Positions 1-13,000 of a stretch of DNA of 64,000 nucleotides are shown one piece after another. This DNA comes from Stentor roeselii (taxonomy: Eukaryota; Ciliophora; Heterotrichea; Heterotrichida; Stentoridae). The stretch covers positions 1 through 64,000 of the forward strand of contig RSEH01000079.1 of assembly GCA_006503475.1 (NCBI GenBank). Reading direction: 5' to 3'. The number at the start of each line of letters is the position of its first letter. The stretch's first letter is position 1. Below the pieces are notes generated by a model. It was given only the letters and a program-made list of their open reading frames with translations. It did not search any database and was not told the origin of the DNA. Made by a program: the position numbers and the translations under genes.

Positions 1-1260
1 CTTTGAATGATGCACCTTGAAAGATTATCATCAAGGATATATAACAATTTGTTCCAAAAAGCTATCTTAAAAATATTTCTATTGTAAACAGCTACTAAAT
101 ATTTTTCATTCCGTGTAAAGTATAATCCTATAAGTTGATTGGTATCATAACTTAGCAGAAAATCTTCTCTACACTCAATTTTATTCCAAACTGAAATACT
201 GCCATTATTTTTATAATCAAAAGTAAAAAATCCATTGTTCAAAGATCCTCTCAAGTTTTCGACATTACAATCAAATTTTTTTTCAGAAAAATTATTCAAA
301 TACAGATTCTTTCTTTTCATTTTGATTTTCCAGATTAGAAATCTATAGTCAGATGATCCAGTAACCAAATAATTTCCATTAGTAGAGTAAGAACAGCTAT
401 ATATCAAACCTGAACATTGATTCAGAGCAAATTCTTCTCTTTGTTCTTTTATATTCCAGATTTTCACCGTGAATGATCCAGTTGCCAGATAATTTCCATC
501 AGGAGAGTAAGAACAGCAAGATACACAAGTTGGATGTCCATTCAGAGCGAACTCTATTCTTTGTTCTTTAATATTCCAGATTTTAACTGTTTTGTCGTAT
601 GATCCAGTTGCCAGATAATATCCATCAGGAGAGTAAGAACAGCAAGATACAACAGCTGAATGTCCATTCAGAGCGAACTCTATACTTTGCTCTTTTATAT
701 TCCAGATTTTAACTGTGTTGTCGGATGATCCAGTTGCCAGATAATTTCCATCAGGAGAGTAAGAACAGCAAAATACAAATACTGAATGTCCATCCAAAGA
801 AAACTCTACTCTTTGCTCTTTTATATTCCAGATTTTAAATGTTTTGTCGGATGATCAAGTTGCCAGATAATACCCATCCTGAATATCCATTCAAAGTGAA
901 CTCTTCTCTTTTATATTCCAGATTTTAACTGTTTTGTCTCTTGATCCAGTTGCTAAATAATTTCCATCAGGAGAGTAAGAACAGCATGATACCCAGTCTG
1001 AATGTCCATTCAGAGTGAACTCTTCTATTTGTTCTTTGATATTCCAGATTTTAACTGTTTTGTCTTCTGATCCAGTTGCAAGATAATTACCATCAGGGGA
1101 GTAAGAACAGCAATATACCCAATTTGAATGTCCATTCAGAGTAAATTCTTCTCTATTCTCTTTGGTATTCCAGATTTTAACTGTTTTGTCTTGTGATCCA
1201 GTCGCCAGATAATTTCCATCAGGAGAGTAAGAACAGCAATATCCTCTTTTTTCAAAGACT
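1..1260 (-). repeat. 126-bp tandem repeats encoding WD40 units
   Basis: About seven recognisable units of 126 bp lie head to tail, most of them highly similar at DNA level. Similarity falls off below about position 400. One unit near 850-900 is truncated. Confidence 0.8.
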
Positions 1261-1418
1261 TTCATCGGCCATGAATATGTTTTTTCTTTAAATTTTGAAT
1301 ACCTTTTATAGTACTTATATATCTTCTTTTGAAGCTCAGCTCCTCGACTGTCATCATTATCTCCAGAAATCTCGAGTATTTCTTCTCTCGCTACTCTTTG
1401 TGAACCAGATTCCACCAT
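1..1418 (-). pseudogene. WD40-repeat protein gene, decayed, continuing past the left edge
   Basis: The minus strand from the ATG at 1418 encodes a ~60-residue charged N-terminus and then WD40 repeats in a 42-residue (126-bp) unit, each with a CCSYSPDGNYLATGS core and a KIWNIKE strand. Three repeats are intact down to about 890. Then a repeat is shortened by an internal deletion, and two in-frame TGA triplets occur at 891-893 and 855-857; the second replaces the expected glycine codon in an ATGSSDKT motif. Below 850 the same frame stays open to position 1, with four more recognisable repeats, one of them two residues short, and then diverged sequence. A WD40 propeller would be a protein-interaction scaffold, but this copy looks broken. 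Near-identical repeats suggest that unequal exchange made the deletion. It could instead be a shorter functional gene ending at 891. Confidence 0.75.
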
Positions 1419-3704
1419 TTATAGACTTAGATTTTCAAGCCAAAATATACCTTTAATAGTTTATACTAAAATCTAATCAAAACTTATAATTATCTATTAT
1501 CTGTTGTAATAGTAGTTTAATACTCTACTAATCAATAAATAATTCTTTAAGATTGTTCACTCGCTATCATAGTTATAAGTGCAGTTGTCGATAATTGGGT
1601 TGTGGAAGTGGTCGATGAATTCGCTAATGAAAATAAATAGTCTAGTGTCAAGTGCTTTGTATTGGGCATTTCTTATTCTCATTCTTTAATATCTTGTATA
1701 AAGAATTGTCATCTCTGAAATGTTTTCTGCAATTGTGCGATTGCAGAGACATGCAAATCGCAAATTTAGAACTAGTTTCGTTTCTAATGCTTCGCCTCCC
1801 TCGATGCAAGGAGTGGTTTCTTCGAATGTATCAATCGTAGGTAAAGCTCTTTCGCGCTGAGGACTGATAAAAAGCAGGAAAAATATTTGATTTATTGAAA
1901 ATCGAATACTTTACGAATGATAATGGTTTGATTAGGAAATTTAAAATAGAGAAAATTATGAGATATCACTTAAGTGCTTGAATATAAAATATGTTTCGGT
2001 TTATTAGATTAGAAGAATTATTCTTGATGGATTAGTGCATTAAAGTTAGTCTATATGAAAATATTTAATAATCAAAAATTGAATGATAGAAAGGTACACA
2101 AACCAATCATTTTCACAATTCGTGAAAATTTCAATATCAATAAGTTTTAATTGAAGAATTTCGTAATAATCATTTTTTGTTTATTTCTCTTATTTTGAGT
2201 GATGTATATTTTTAATATTTAGATGTTTATTATATGCTTAGACCGAGTAAGTTGCTATTTTTTGAATAATTGTAAAATATCTAAATAATCATTATAAGCT
2301 GTTCTATAGGGTAACTTTATTATCCAAATATTTAAAAAAGTGAAGTCTTTTAATAAATATTAAATTATTAACTTTGAAAGAATTTAGATTTAAGAATGCA
2401 TCAGTTTACATTGATTATTCTTAAAATAAATTATAATTACCTTTGCTTATGTAATTTCCCAACTTCTGATATATCAGACAAAATTAAAACTAGTCAAACT
2501 TTAAGGTTGTAACTATAATAATATAATATATATTATATACCAATACAAGTTTGATTCTTTGAAAAATTATTATGTGTTTTTATTGAAAAAAATATAACTA
2601 TATTGAATATTTATTGAATTTAATGATATTAACACATTCAAAGGTTTTTGGGTGATTTATTTAATTTAATCATAAGTAACAACCATAAACATATCTTTAT
2701 TGATATATCGGACAACAGAGATAATTGGGATGAATTTTTGAAATAAAAATTTGTTATTTTTATAACAACTAAATTTCTAATTTATTCTTCATTTTAAATA
2801 AATAGCATGCGAATTTCAAAAAAAATCATCATTAAATCCAAACTCTGGAGTTCTGAGCTTTTAAATTCAAATTATAATTAGATTAGGTTGATATCAAATA
2901 TCAATAAAATAACTTAAAATTCTTTAAAATCAACTTAATCGTTGTCATGAAGTCTTCAAAGGTTTTTTTAAAATAATTTCTTCTGTTACTCAAGTAATTG
3001 GTTTAATTATTTGAAAATAAAGTTGTAAGATCCTCGGAGCCCACTAAAACTTGATTGAATCTCAGATAGTTTTATATCATTTTTGAATTCTATCTGATAG
3101 GATGCACAGGGCCCTGCCTTTTACATAATTTTGAGAGCTTTATGAAGGGATTTTTATTATATAAATTATACAGTGTACTCAGAAACTAGACTAAATATTA
3201 GATAAAAAGACATATTGAATGTAGATGCTATGAGCCGATTCAAAATTATAAGTAATTTGAATGTTCAAAAAGCATTAAGATTAGGTTTATTTGAAGGTCT
3301 CGATTATATGAACTTATTTCTTGAGGCAGGCAAAGATATAAATTACTGTAAACTACTTACTAAGTATAAAAATATTTGCTTGTCAAACCATTTTGATGAA
3401 ATTCATGAATAAAATGATCTGATTCCAAGCCACACAGATACTAGGACTAATGAAATAATCAATACTTCTTCAGTGCAAAAGACTTAAGTTGATTCTTTAT
3501 GATTACATATCCAAATTTATTGTCAATTCATAATTTGTAAAATTCTTTCAAGTTAGATAGAGACTGATTAGTCAAATTAATTTAATAGTTCATAAATATT
3601 TACACAATCAATTCTAGTTATTATAAACTTATATTCGGATTCCCATCTAAATATAAAACTTTTCGCTACAAATTTGACATATTATCAAATTTTTATTTGT
3701 AAAT
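1419..3704. other. AT-rich stretch without a convincing gene
   Basis: No long open frame and no recognisable domain in about 2.3 kb. The longest small frames are 1652-1840 and 3215-3412 on the plus strand. The second encodes 65 residues with a plausible helical composition but matches no family I know. I see no tRNA-like structure. The stretch probably holds decayed sequence plus the upstream region of the membrane protein gene at 3705. Confidence 0.5.
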
Positions 3705-4220
3705 ATGGAAGAAGAAAACCATGATATTGATATAAACATTGAGCAAGCCCAAATAAATACTACTAGAAGAATGATTTCGAAGATCGACTTTCACAAGCAA
3801 ATGTTGAAAAGTTTAATAATCCTGTTTTTCATATGTTCAACATTTGCTATAGCATTTTCAGGGTATTTATGGTTGATTTTCTTGTTACTTATATTCTTTG
3901 GTTTCTTTTTTTTGACTTCAATTGTTGGATTCTTGATTTTAAGAAGTAAAACTTCGTGCTGGTTTACTTGCTACTTCATTTGCAATATTTTACTAGTTGG
4001 TTTATCTTTAGTAGGAAAAGCCTTTCTCATCTTCTTATTTGTTGCTACATCAGTTGGTTGCTCTTGTGAGGATAAATCTTATTCTAAATGTGACTGCTCT
4101 TGGGGCACAATCATAACATTAGAAATTTTTGTATTCAATTGCATTCTATTAGCTTTATCGACAATGATAGCTTATCACGCTTATAGAATTTCGAAAGAAT
4201 TATCTATGAGCAAATCTTAA
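3705..4220 (+). CDS. Small four-helix membrane protein, function unknown
   Basis: A 171-residue frame starts at ATG 3705 and ends with TAA. A hydrophilic N-terminus (about 40 residues, acidic then basic) is followed by four hydrophobic segments at about 36-55, 57-78, 88-118 and 136-158. Between helices 3 and 4 is a short cysteine-rich loop with the pattern CSC...CDCSW. The layout of four helices with one cysteine-bearing loop resembles tetraspanin-like proteins, but the loop is too short and lacks the CCG motif, so I do not assign a family. It is the only intact-looking gene between two WD40 relics. Composition is more AT-rich than the compact core of the window. Confidence 0.6.
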   Translation: MEEENHDIDINIEQAQINTTRRMISKIDFHKQMLKSLIILFFICSTFAIAFSGYLWLIFLLLIFFGFFFLTSIVGFLILRSKTSCWFTCYFICNILLVGLSLVGKAFLIFLFVATSVGCSCEDKSYSKCDCSWGTIITLEIFVFNCILLALSTMIAYHAYRISKELSMSKS

Positions 4221-7200
4221 ACTAGAATTAATTAGTTTAAATCTCTTTAAAAATCTTGCAATTTTAATTTATTTCACCTTAAGAATAATATTCTATATGG
4301 TTGATGTTTAATATCAACAATTTTCCCCATTCTAATCTTAAATAGTAACATTTTATAAAAATATTGAAGTAGTTTCAGTCTATGATTATTTGAGGTTTTA
4401 GCCTTTTAATCTGAATTAATATTCGAACCCTAAGTATTATAGATTTATTTACATCAAAGATCATCAAATTTTCAATCAATATGTATAAATCACTCTGGCT
4501 AACTATCATTAATAAAAAATAAACAATGTAATGATCACAATCGAAGTTGTTTCATAAAAAACCTTTTAATTTGAATTAAAAATCACTATGCGAAAAAAAT
4601 TGTGATTAAAATACATTACTATGCAAAATTTTTATATTATTTGATAAACAGTTTCAATACTTAATAATTCTTTAGTCAATTCAGTTATTTTATTGATATT
4701 CCAAATTTTAAGGAATTTAATTTACCTGTGGTTCAAAAGTTTCAATTGGTTTTTCTTAAGATATTTAATATGTTATAGATGGCCTTTCCTATATCAATGA
4801 ACCAAAATTATACTGATGATTAGAGTTTATTAACTATTGTAAAGCTGGATTTTCTGATGGAAATCTATAATACATTATGACATCAGGTAGAATATTGATG
4901 CTACTATACCAACAATTTATTAAATCCTCTTGTTGAAATATTAATCGTAAGTAAGACTTTAAAGAATTAGATTAATGTCTTATTACTGTTGGCTTAACAT
5001 TTTTAAACCGCTTAAAGATTTAGTACATCTGATGAGATGATGAACTCAGTTTAGATTTGAAAACATGCATCTTATAAACAATTGAAAATTAAGATTCAAT
5101 TTTCTAGAAGGTTAAATTATGATCATAAAACTGAAAACTTTACAAATGTTCCCAAAAATATTCATGTTGAATTCTATCACAAAGAACATGAAACCAATAA
5201 GAAAAACGTTGAATATTAGATAAATTAATAATTCAAACTTCGCGAGATACCTTCAACAGAGAGTACTGAATTTCTAGCAACCTGATCAACAATTATAAGG
5301 TTTAATAAGACAATAAAAAGAAGGATACAAGTTATTAATCTTTATTCATATCATCTTCGAACTTACCAATTGGAACCGAGGTCAGAGAAGATGAAAAGGA
5401 TGGGATGTTGAATCTAAAAGATCATTAATAATCTTCATAATATTCTACTCATAAGATAGCAATAGCTGCTTCTTTCTTCTAGTTCAACACAATCGAGTTG
5501 TTTATTTGAATATTGACATCTTTATCTACACTAAAGGTTACTATTGATAAGAAAAACATGCAGGATTCAGGAATCGACTCTAAAGTCACTCTGATATATT
5601 CTTGATGTGTTTTTCCTAAATTTGGTCTAAGTTTTGAATGCAACTTCTACATACATTTCCTAATAACTATTGAAATTTTTATTACTTTCACACTTGAACA
5701 GTGAAATTCGATTGAAGAATTAATCAGATCATTTAGACTTTATCCAAATTGCACTGATCGGTAATAATAAATCTGAAGAACATCTATGGTAGTAACATTT
5801 TAGAACATTCAGATTTTTTGAGCTCATATGAAGGAATAACTTGGGAATTTAAACTTATGAGATTCTAGAGCAGGTCTAATAAAATCCTTATTTGAAATAT
5901 TATTGATTTTCTAACATTTAGTGCAATAGTTCATGCATTTAATGTTATTTTTAGTGGTTTGTTATTTTTTATTAAGTTTTTAGAGAAAATTTATATGAAA
6001 ATTAATAATTATCTTCGATAGTAATCTTTAGGATTATCAAACACTTGCTTTCTTTGATAGATAATGATTGGTAAATAGTGAATGATATTGACTGAATGTA
6101 AAAAAATATATAAATTATGAAAAGAACACTGGAAGATTAGTGAGAAAATATTCACAAGTTTCAAAATCTATGCTTAATTAATAAGATTATTAAGCTATGC
6201 AAACCTCTAGTTGTTCATATGAGACAAATTTAAGTTGTAATGATATTTAAGTACTAAATTTCATAATTTGAAAATCTGGCTTAAAATTTAAAATTTAAAT
6301 TAGCATTAATCATATTATTTACAGTTAAATCAAGCTATTAATATCAGAGTCTATATTTGGTACCTATAACTCAAATTAAAAATAGATACTAATTCTATTC
6401 AATTTTGAGAATTTACAATTATCTTCTTTTATTTGTCTTATATCCATTCTTGAATTTATTAAGAGAATTAATTTTAGTTTAAGAAATGATCATTTTTTTT
6501 TATATAAAGATAAAAACCCTTTAATTAATCCAAGAATCAAGTTTAGCAATATTATCGACTCATCTTCAAAGTTCTTTAGTAAGGCTATTTTCTCTTGTGA
6601 TTGATAAAATTTATATTTTCTAATTCAAAAAAAATCTAAATTCTATCATCCCTAAAAATTTCAATTTTTCGTTCCTTATGTGAAAAGTTTTACTAAAACT
6701 TATAAGAGATGATTTTATAAAGATCACAAAATTAATCATGATCGATTCTTTATTATGCAATTCATTCCAAATAGAGCATAATTCAGAGTTCAAGCATCTC
6801 ATGATAACTCTTATTTTATCTTATATAAATCCATGCTGATATAATCAATAGCAAAGATTAAAAAACTTGAATAAAAAAGAAACAATTCGTTTAAAAATTG
6901 ATTAAAATATGATATTCTATCGTTCTATAAAACTATTTAGATTTTCTAGGATATCATAATTAGAATTTTTTAGAGAAACTTAATCTTATTGTTAGATAAC
7001 TCTAAAGAATATCTACAAAAAGCCATTTGATGATTCTTTTCGCTTATATATCTTCTTTAAAATTTGAGATAGTTTGAGTATTCCAAGTAATTTAGTTAAA
7101 TTTATAACTAAATCATAATTAATTTGATGCTTTTATTTTATCATAAATCAGTTCATCTTTCCTATGTAAGATAGTCTTGATTAACATTAAACTATCCAAG

Positions 7201-8560
7201 CCCATTTAATGTTTAAAATCTGCTCTTATACTTGTTGAATCAGTGTGCATCTTATTTAATATAGCAAACTCCTTTTCTTTCCTTTTAGTCATTCAAGATA
7301 ATATACTAGAGTCTAAGACTCTTTTAAAACAACTGCATTTCGTTAAAATCATAAAGATTTATAAATATAATCTTCATTCTACTCAGTAATAGTAAGACAA
7401 TTGAGTAAGACTTCTAAATCTTATACGAATCTTTAGGCTAAATCATTAGCTGAGTTCTTGAACCCGGATAACAAAAAAATTTTGATTTTTCACTGAACTT
7501 GAAATAAATCGTACTTAGAAATAATCATTCAAAAATATCAAACTTTTTTAAGACTTTAATTTATAGTTAGGACACCTTAATACCAAAAAGGTATATAAAA
7601 GAGAAGTTTGTATAAACATTTGTAAATACTTCTATCCAAATCTTATGTTTCAGGAAATTTAAGGATCTTTAATGATCAAAAGATTGCTTTATATGAAGTG
7701 TGTCTTGTTAAAATTCTATGAAAGAAGAAAAGAATTTTTCTGGAGAAAAACAATGAAAAACCTTGCTAGTTATTTAAACAAGACTTAGGTTATAAATTCA
7801 GATAAGATAAAAAAAGAGGAGACTAAACCATAATGAGATTTCATCTAAGTAATTAATGACAATACTCATCGCTTTCTTGAAAACATAAAAATTGAGCTAA
7901 AGGCTATTACTTCTTTTGTATAAACTTTTATGTTTTGATAAATGTGCTAGCTTACTTCTGCATATTAGTTAGAGTACTAAATTATTTAAATAATTTGCAA
8001 TAGTATATAAAATTAACCCTGCTATATACATACAGAATTAGCGTATATTTTTTTTTATTTTCCTAATTTTTTTTGTTTTAATTCAAGTAAAGTCTAATCA
8101 ATAAAACAGAATACCATAGATTATTGACTCGGTATCTTTAATATACTTAATCCTAGGCAAGACAAAAAATTATCCTGGATGAATATTTATGAACAAGGAA
8201 ACTTTTATATACTTTTCGTAGTTTAAACAATCGATATTAAAATTGGATTCAATTTGAATATAATAAGATAATTTCACTTTATACTTATATAAACTTAGTT
8301 TAATTCACTATTTACAATCATCCTAAAGAAAAACCGTTTAATTATTTATAAAAACCTTTTCAAAAGTAATTTTACAATAACATTCAGTATAAATCCTAAG
8401 ATAATTGAAAAATCTACCATAAGAACCAATAGGCTTATCAAATATGGATAAAAAGGTTTCTTTACTTATAAAAGACAATAAGATCTCACCAATCTCTAAA
8501 AGGTGAAGAACCTATAAGAAATCTTGCACTTAAAAATGAAACTCTACAAAGAAAGCATAT
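4221..8560. other. Gene desert, very AT-rich
   Basis: More than 4 kb with no frame above about 60 residues on either strand. Parts, especially 4,750-6,070 on the plus strand, read like former coding sequence: runs of 20-40 sensible residues interrupted by all three stop codons and frame changes. I could not tie them to a family. There is no repeat unit, no transposase or reverse-transcriptase motif and no RNA gene that I can see. Confidence 0.5.
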
Positions 8561-9600
8561 AGACGAGTATATCCTCGACGAAGTCGTGCATGAAATAGTT
8601 AAAGTTGATTTAAAGGAGATTTCAATCTAGGAACTAATAAATCCTCTGTAAATAGTTTAGAATTCCCTCCAAAGCAAAGCTACTTGCAAGCGCATCATCA
8701 GATAAAGCCAAAAAAATCTCGAACTATAAAGAAAGAAATTGAACTTCACTTTCAAAGGCCACAGAGGACCTATGAACTCCATCAGCTTCTCTTTCACAGG
8801 AGAGTATCTAACATGTCCTCTGAAGATCACACTACAAATTATGGAATTTAATGAAATGCGAAAAGAATTCAGCCTTTTAGGTCATTCAGGCTCTTAAACC
8901 TCCATCTTCTTTTCTCACAAACTGTTCAAAAGGAAAGTATAAAAATATTGAATTTAAAAGAGGCAACAAGAATTTTCCTTATTCGGTCATTCAAGCTGTC
9001 GCTTATTCTCATGATGGAAGACTCATTGCCAGTGAATTGAATGATAAACTGATAAAAGTCTGGAATGTGGAAGAAAAACGTGGAGAGTTTACATTAAATA
9101 GCAATTCTGAAAGTATCAACTTAGTTATTTTTTCTCCTGACGAAAAACATCTCATTAATTGTTCAGCGAAATCAATAAGTATCAAATTTTTTAACCTGGA
9201 GAAACTTTGTGAAGGATTTTCATTGAATGGCCATCATTATCCAGGGAAAGTGTTTAAGTTCTCGTCAGGTGAGGATTATTGGCGAGTGGATGGCGAATTA
9301 ATACTGTAATCATTTGGGACTTATGAAAAAAGGGAATTTACTTTAAATGACCATAATTCGCCAGCTCTTTGTTAAGTTTCTCTCATAATGATCGAATACT
9401 AGGCTTTAGTCTAAAGACAATAAAATTAATATCTGGAGCATTCAGGAGGCAAGATAAGATTCTAATTTAAAAATTCATAAAGGCATTATCAACTCTGTTT
9501 CAATGAATTCAGATGGAGAAATTTTAATAAGTATCCTAAGTTTAAATAAATTTCGATCTTTGATATTATATCAAAACTTTAAGATTACTGAAACCACAGG
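8560..9600 (+). pseudogene. WD40-repeat protein relic
   Basis: The plus strand carries scattered WD40 signatures: an MRKEFSLLGHSGS stretch near 8,870, a 90-residue open piece at 9037-9309 with DKLIKVWNVEEKRGEFTL and a degenerate second blade, and a KINIWSIQEA stretch near 9,430 followed by an NSVSMNSDGEILIS blade. Stops and frame changes separate the pieces, so no intact protein can be made from the region. The EEFTL/EFSLNGH spacing matches the WD40 gene at the left edge, so both probably come from one family, here in opposite orientation and much more decayed. Confidence 0.7.
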
Positions 9601-10019
9601 CTAGTAGACACCAACAAGAGAATATCATAGAAATTTATTTAGAAAGTATATCCTATATAAAAATAAAAAAATTCAATTTACTATATATTCTAATATAAAG
9701 TATTCGATGAGGAATACTGAGAGTCTTAAAATCATTTTTCTTTCCTAATTTGTTCTTAATCTCCTAAGTGTTGAATCACAAAAAAAAATCTATTGAGGAC
9801 TAATAAACTATTCAAATTAAAGAAATTCTTAATTTTACTTATTAGATTTTGACATTATTCAATAAAAAACAAAAAAGCATTCTCTAAATTTTTTTAAAGA
9901 TATTAAACTTTCCTGAAATGATTCATCATCACTGAAAAGATGTTAAAATCACTCCAAACTTTTTAATCTCAAACTAAAAATTCACAATAAAATTAAATAA
10001 ACTCATTAAAACCTAAAAC
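9601..10019. other. Intergenic, nothing recognised
   Basis: AT-rich DNA between the WD40 relic and the stop of the receptor gene at 10020. No open frame or RNA-like structure was seen. Confidence 0.5.
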
Positions 10020-13000
10020 TTAATCTTTCCTCATTCTCTTCATAAAATCTTTATTCTTAATCCTATAAACCAAAAGTCTTTGAAACAGCCCAAAGTTAAA
10101 AGCGAGTTTAATCATCTGATAAACAGTTTTCCCTTCCTTAGCAACGAGCAAACTAGGAGGGAGTTTAAGATTTTTCCTAATTCCAAGTCCAAAAATGACT
10201 GACCATCCAATGATATCCACACCAACAATCCAAACACGATTAACTTCAGTACAAACCGCGACAACATACATTAAAGTGTTCCAAACAACACAAAAATACC
10301 CGACTTTAACCCACAAGTTAAGCCGATCAAAGTTATAAGCGTTATTTTTCATTAAAAATACTAAAATTGCAGCCATACCCGTTAAAAAAACAAGAGCGAA
10401 CCAGATCTTTTCCATAATTCCCAAGATAATAAAGACCTTTTCCAGAGTTGTAATCAAAATGCATAAAAAAGTCTTAAGCATGAAGAAAGCCTGACTTGCT
10501 TTGATGTTTTTCGTTAAATTATCCTGTTCTCCTGACTTGTAAAAATAAGACAAAACCGAATGAGTAACAAGTAAAAACATGCAAATAGAGACAAGTATCA
10601 AGTGACTTCTATTCCAGCACTCATAACTGCAATCATTGTCTAAAAACGCACCATGGGACATCTGAGAAAACCTGCAAGAAAAAACTGAAGAAAGATAAGA
10701 AAAAATCGGAATAAACAAGAAGTTGATCACTACCAACTTGATCAGACTCTCTATCTTTAAAAATTTTCCTCTGTGATTTTCTATCAATTTCAGCTTAAGT
10801 CTTGAAACCATCAGAAAGACAAGACTTATTATCAAGCTGACAATGATCAAGCACAACAAGGTCCAGTAGACTTTATCTCTAAATTCAAAAGCTTTCAGCC
10901 AGTTAAAAGAAAAGATATTCAAGTACCTTCCGAAAGTCACACTCACATGCATCATAGACGGACCCAGAGAAATCATCTGAAAAGGTTCGAAAATCACGGC
11001 GATTATTTCAAGGTAGTCATCAGGTTCGATGAACTTGACGGTTGCAAGCATTGGAATAGAAATCAATTTGAATTTTAAAATCCACAACAATGAGATAAGC
11101 GCTGAAATCACTAAAACAGCCAAGTTCAGTAAAGTTTCTTTAAAAATACTTGAGTCGCTTTGAGTTACTTTGTAGTTAAAAAAATCACAGTTCAGGTAAT
11201 AGTCTTTCATGCTCTTCGGGTGGGTCTCGCCCAAAGGCCAAACTGACTTCTCCAGTTTTAAGTAGTTTAAAGACGTTGGAGATGCACGAGCGGATTCTTT
11301 TATTAAAAACTCGCCAGTTGAAGGGTCTTCGAACATGTTGTAGAAACTCACTGAGTTGATCTCTCTGGAAAGAGAGTCCTCGTCAAAGAGAATCATTCCA
11401 GTGACTCCTAAGAACTTTGAAGCTTTTATGGACTTTGTGATCAACTCGTGGTCTTCGTAGTCTTTCCCTGATAATAGCACTAGTTCCACTGCTTTTATTA
11501 TACTCAGCACGGCGTCCATGTAATAGCAAGGCAGCCAAGTCTCGAAATTTGAATTTTCGTATTCTTTTCTTAGCTCTTCTCCGTATTTTCCTGTCCAGAA
11601 TGAACCGTAGAGAAAATGAGAACCATGAAGAAGTTCTTTTCTTTTTTTTATTTTAAGGGAGTCTTGAACTTTTAAAGCGTCTAGTCCTGCTGGGGTGACA
11701 AAAAAATAAGAAAAATCCCCTCTTCTGATTCCATGATCATATAAAGCCTCTAAAAAGTTAAAAGGCGTAGGATGCGACATAGCAAGTACAATAAAATAAC
11801 ATCCAGTTTCAAAAGCATCTTCAAAATTCTCCTTAAACTCCTCCCACATATCACTACTAAAGTTCATAGGAATTTCTCTAAACTGAGGTCTATTAATAAT
11901 ATTCAAGACTTTTTCCTGATCCAAATACAAAAGATGTGAATAAATCATCTTTCCCCAAGCATCATCACTATAAAAAACAATAACATTTAAATTCCCAAAG
12001 ACTTTCAAGATATGAGCTGAATACTGCAAAATCACATCAAGAGTTGAAACAACTCTGAAAAAACTAGAAGGCAAGGTAAAGTTTTTCAATGTTGCCCCCA
12101 TTCCATTAACTACAGGAATTCTGAGTCCTTGTCTCCTGAGGCCTTCAATTGCTAAGACTGACGGGTAGTAAAATGAGGGAATGTGAGCAACACCCAGTTG
12201 ACTTCCGAGAGATGCGAGACATGTGCTGAAGTTTTTGTTTTCTGATGAATTCTTGCAGTTGAAATCGTCGAAAAGTTTAAATTCGAAACCTTTTAAAGGA
12301 TTTTTTGTGTTGATGTAGTTTATCATGAATTTGGTTCCTTGATGGTAAAGTTGGTTCTGACGGGCATCGTATTGACCTGGTAAACTGCAGTTTGTGTCAG
12401 CGGAAATTGTGATCGGGATCGAATTTAGTTTGGTTCTTTTAAACTTGTTACCGAAAAAGGTTATTTCTTCGGATACTGTTACAACTCCATCTAGTATTGA
12501 TCCTACTTTGTGAATTCGATTATTGAAGCGGTTCATTATTGAATATGTGCATGGTTTTTTTACTTTTGCGAACTCATTCATTATCTGAAAACGAGCGATG
12601 TTTTTACCTGATATCTTATTAGTGAACTTCGTAATTGCTAACATTTCTAGTCTACGTTCATTAAATGCAGTGTCTAAATCACTATAGGCTAAACTTAAAC
12701 TTCCATCAGTCTTCATATACAAAAAGCATTCTTCTCCATAAATAATCAAATTCCACTCTTTTTCTAGGTTTAAAACATTAAAACTGTGAACTAAAGCATA
12801 GCAATCTGTCAAATCAGGTAAAACTACAAAGTTTTGCACCCCTTCAGCCTTGAAGAACTTTCCCAAATGGTTAACAATAGTATCCACACTAGCTGAAGGA
12901 TGGTATCCTGAAGAGATAGCATAATTAAATTGATTTTTGATAAAAGAAGCATTTTCAATGTTTTGGTCTGTTGCTGAATAAAAAATTGCAAATTTGTCCA

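Noticed and set aside
1652-1840. 62-codon plus-strand frame
   Set aside because: Cysteine- and leucine-rich chance frame with no domain, in a spacer without other coding signs.
4750-6070. Region that seems to read through if TAA and TAG meant Gln
   Set aside because: TGA also occurs many times in the same frame, and TAA/TAG are true stops of the neighbouring genes. It is decayed or non-coding sequence, not another code.
7430-7480. Possible tRNA B-box on the minus strand
   Set aside because: The TTGAACCCGG segment lacks a matching A-box and acceptor stem at the right distance.
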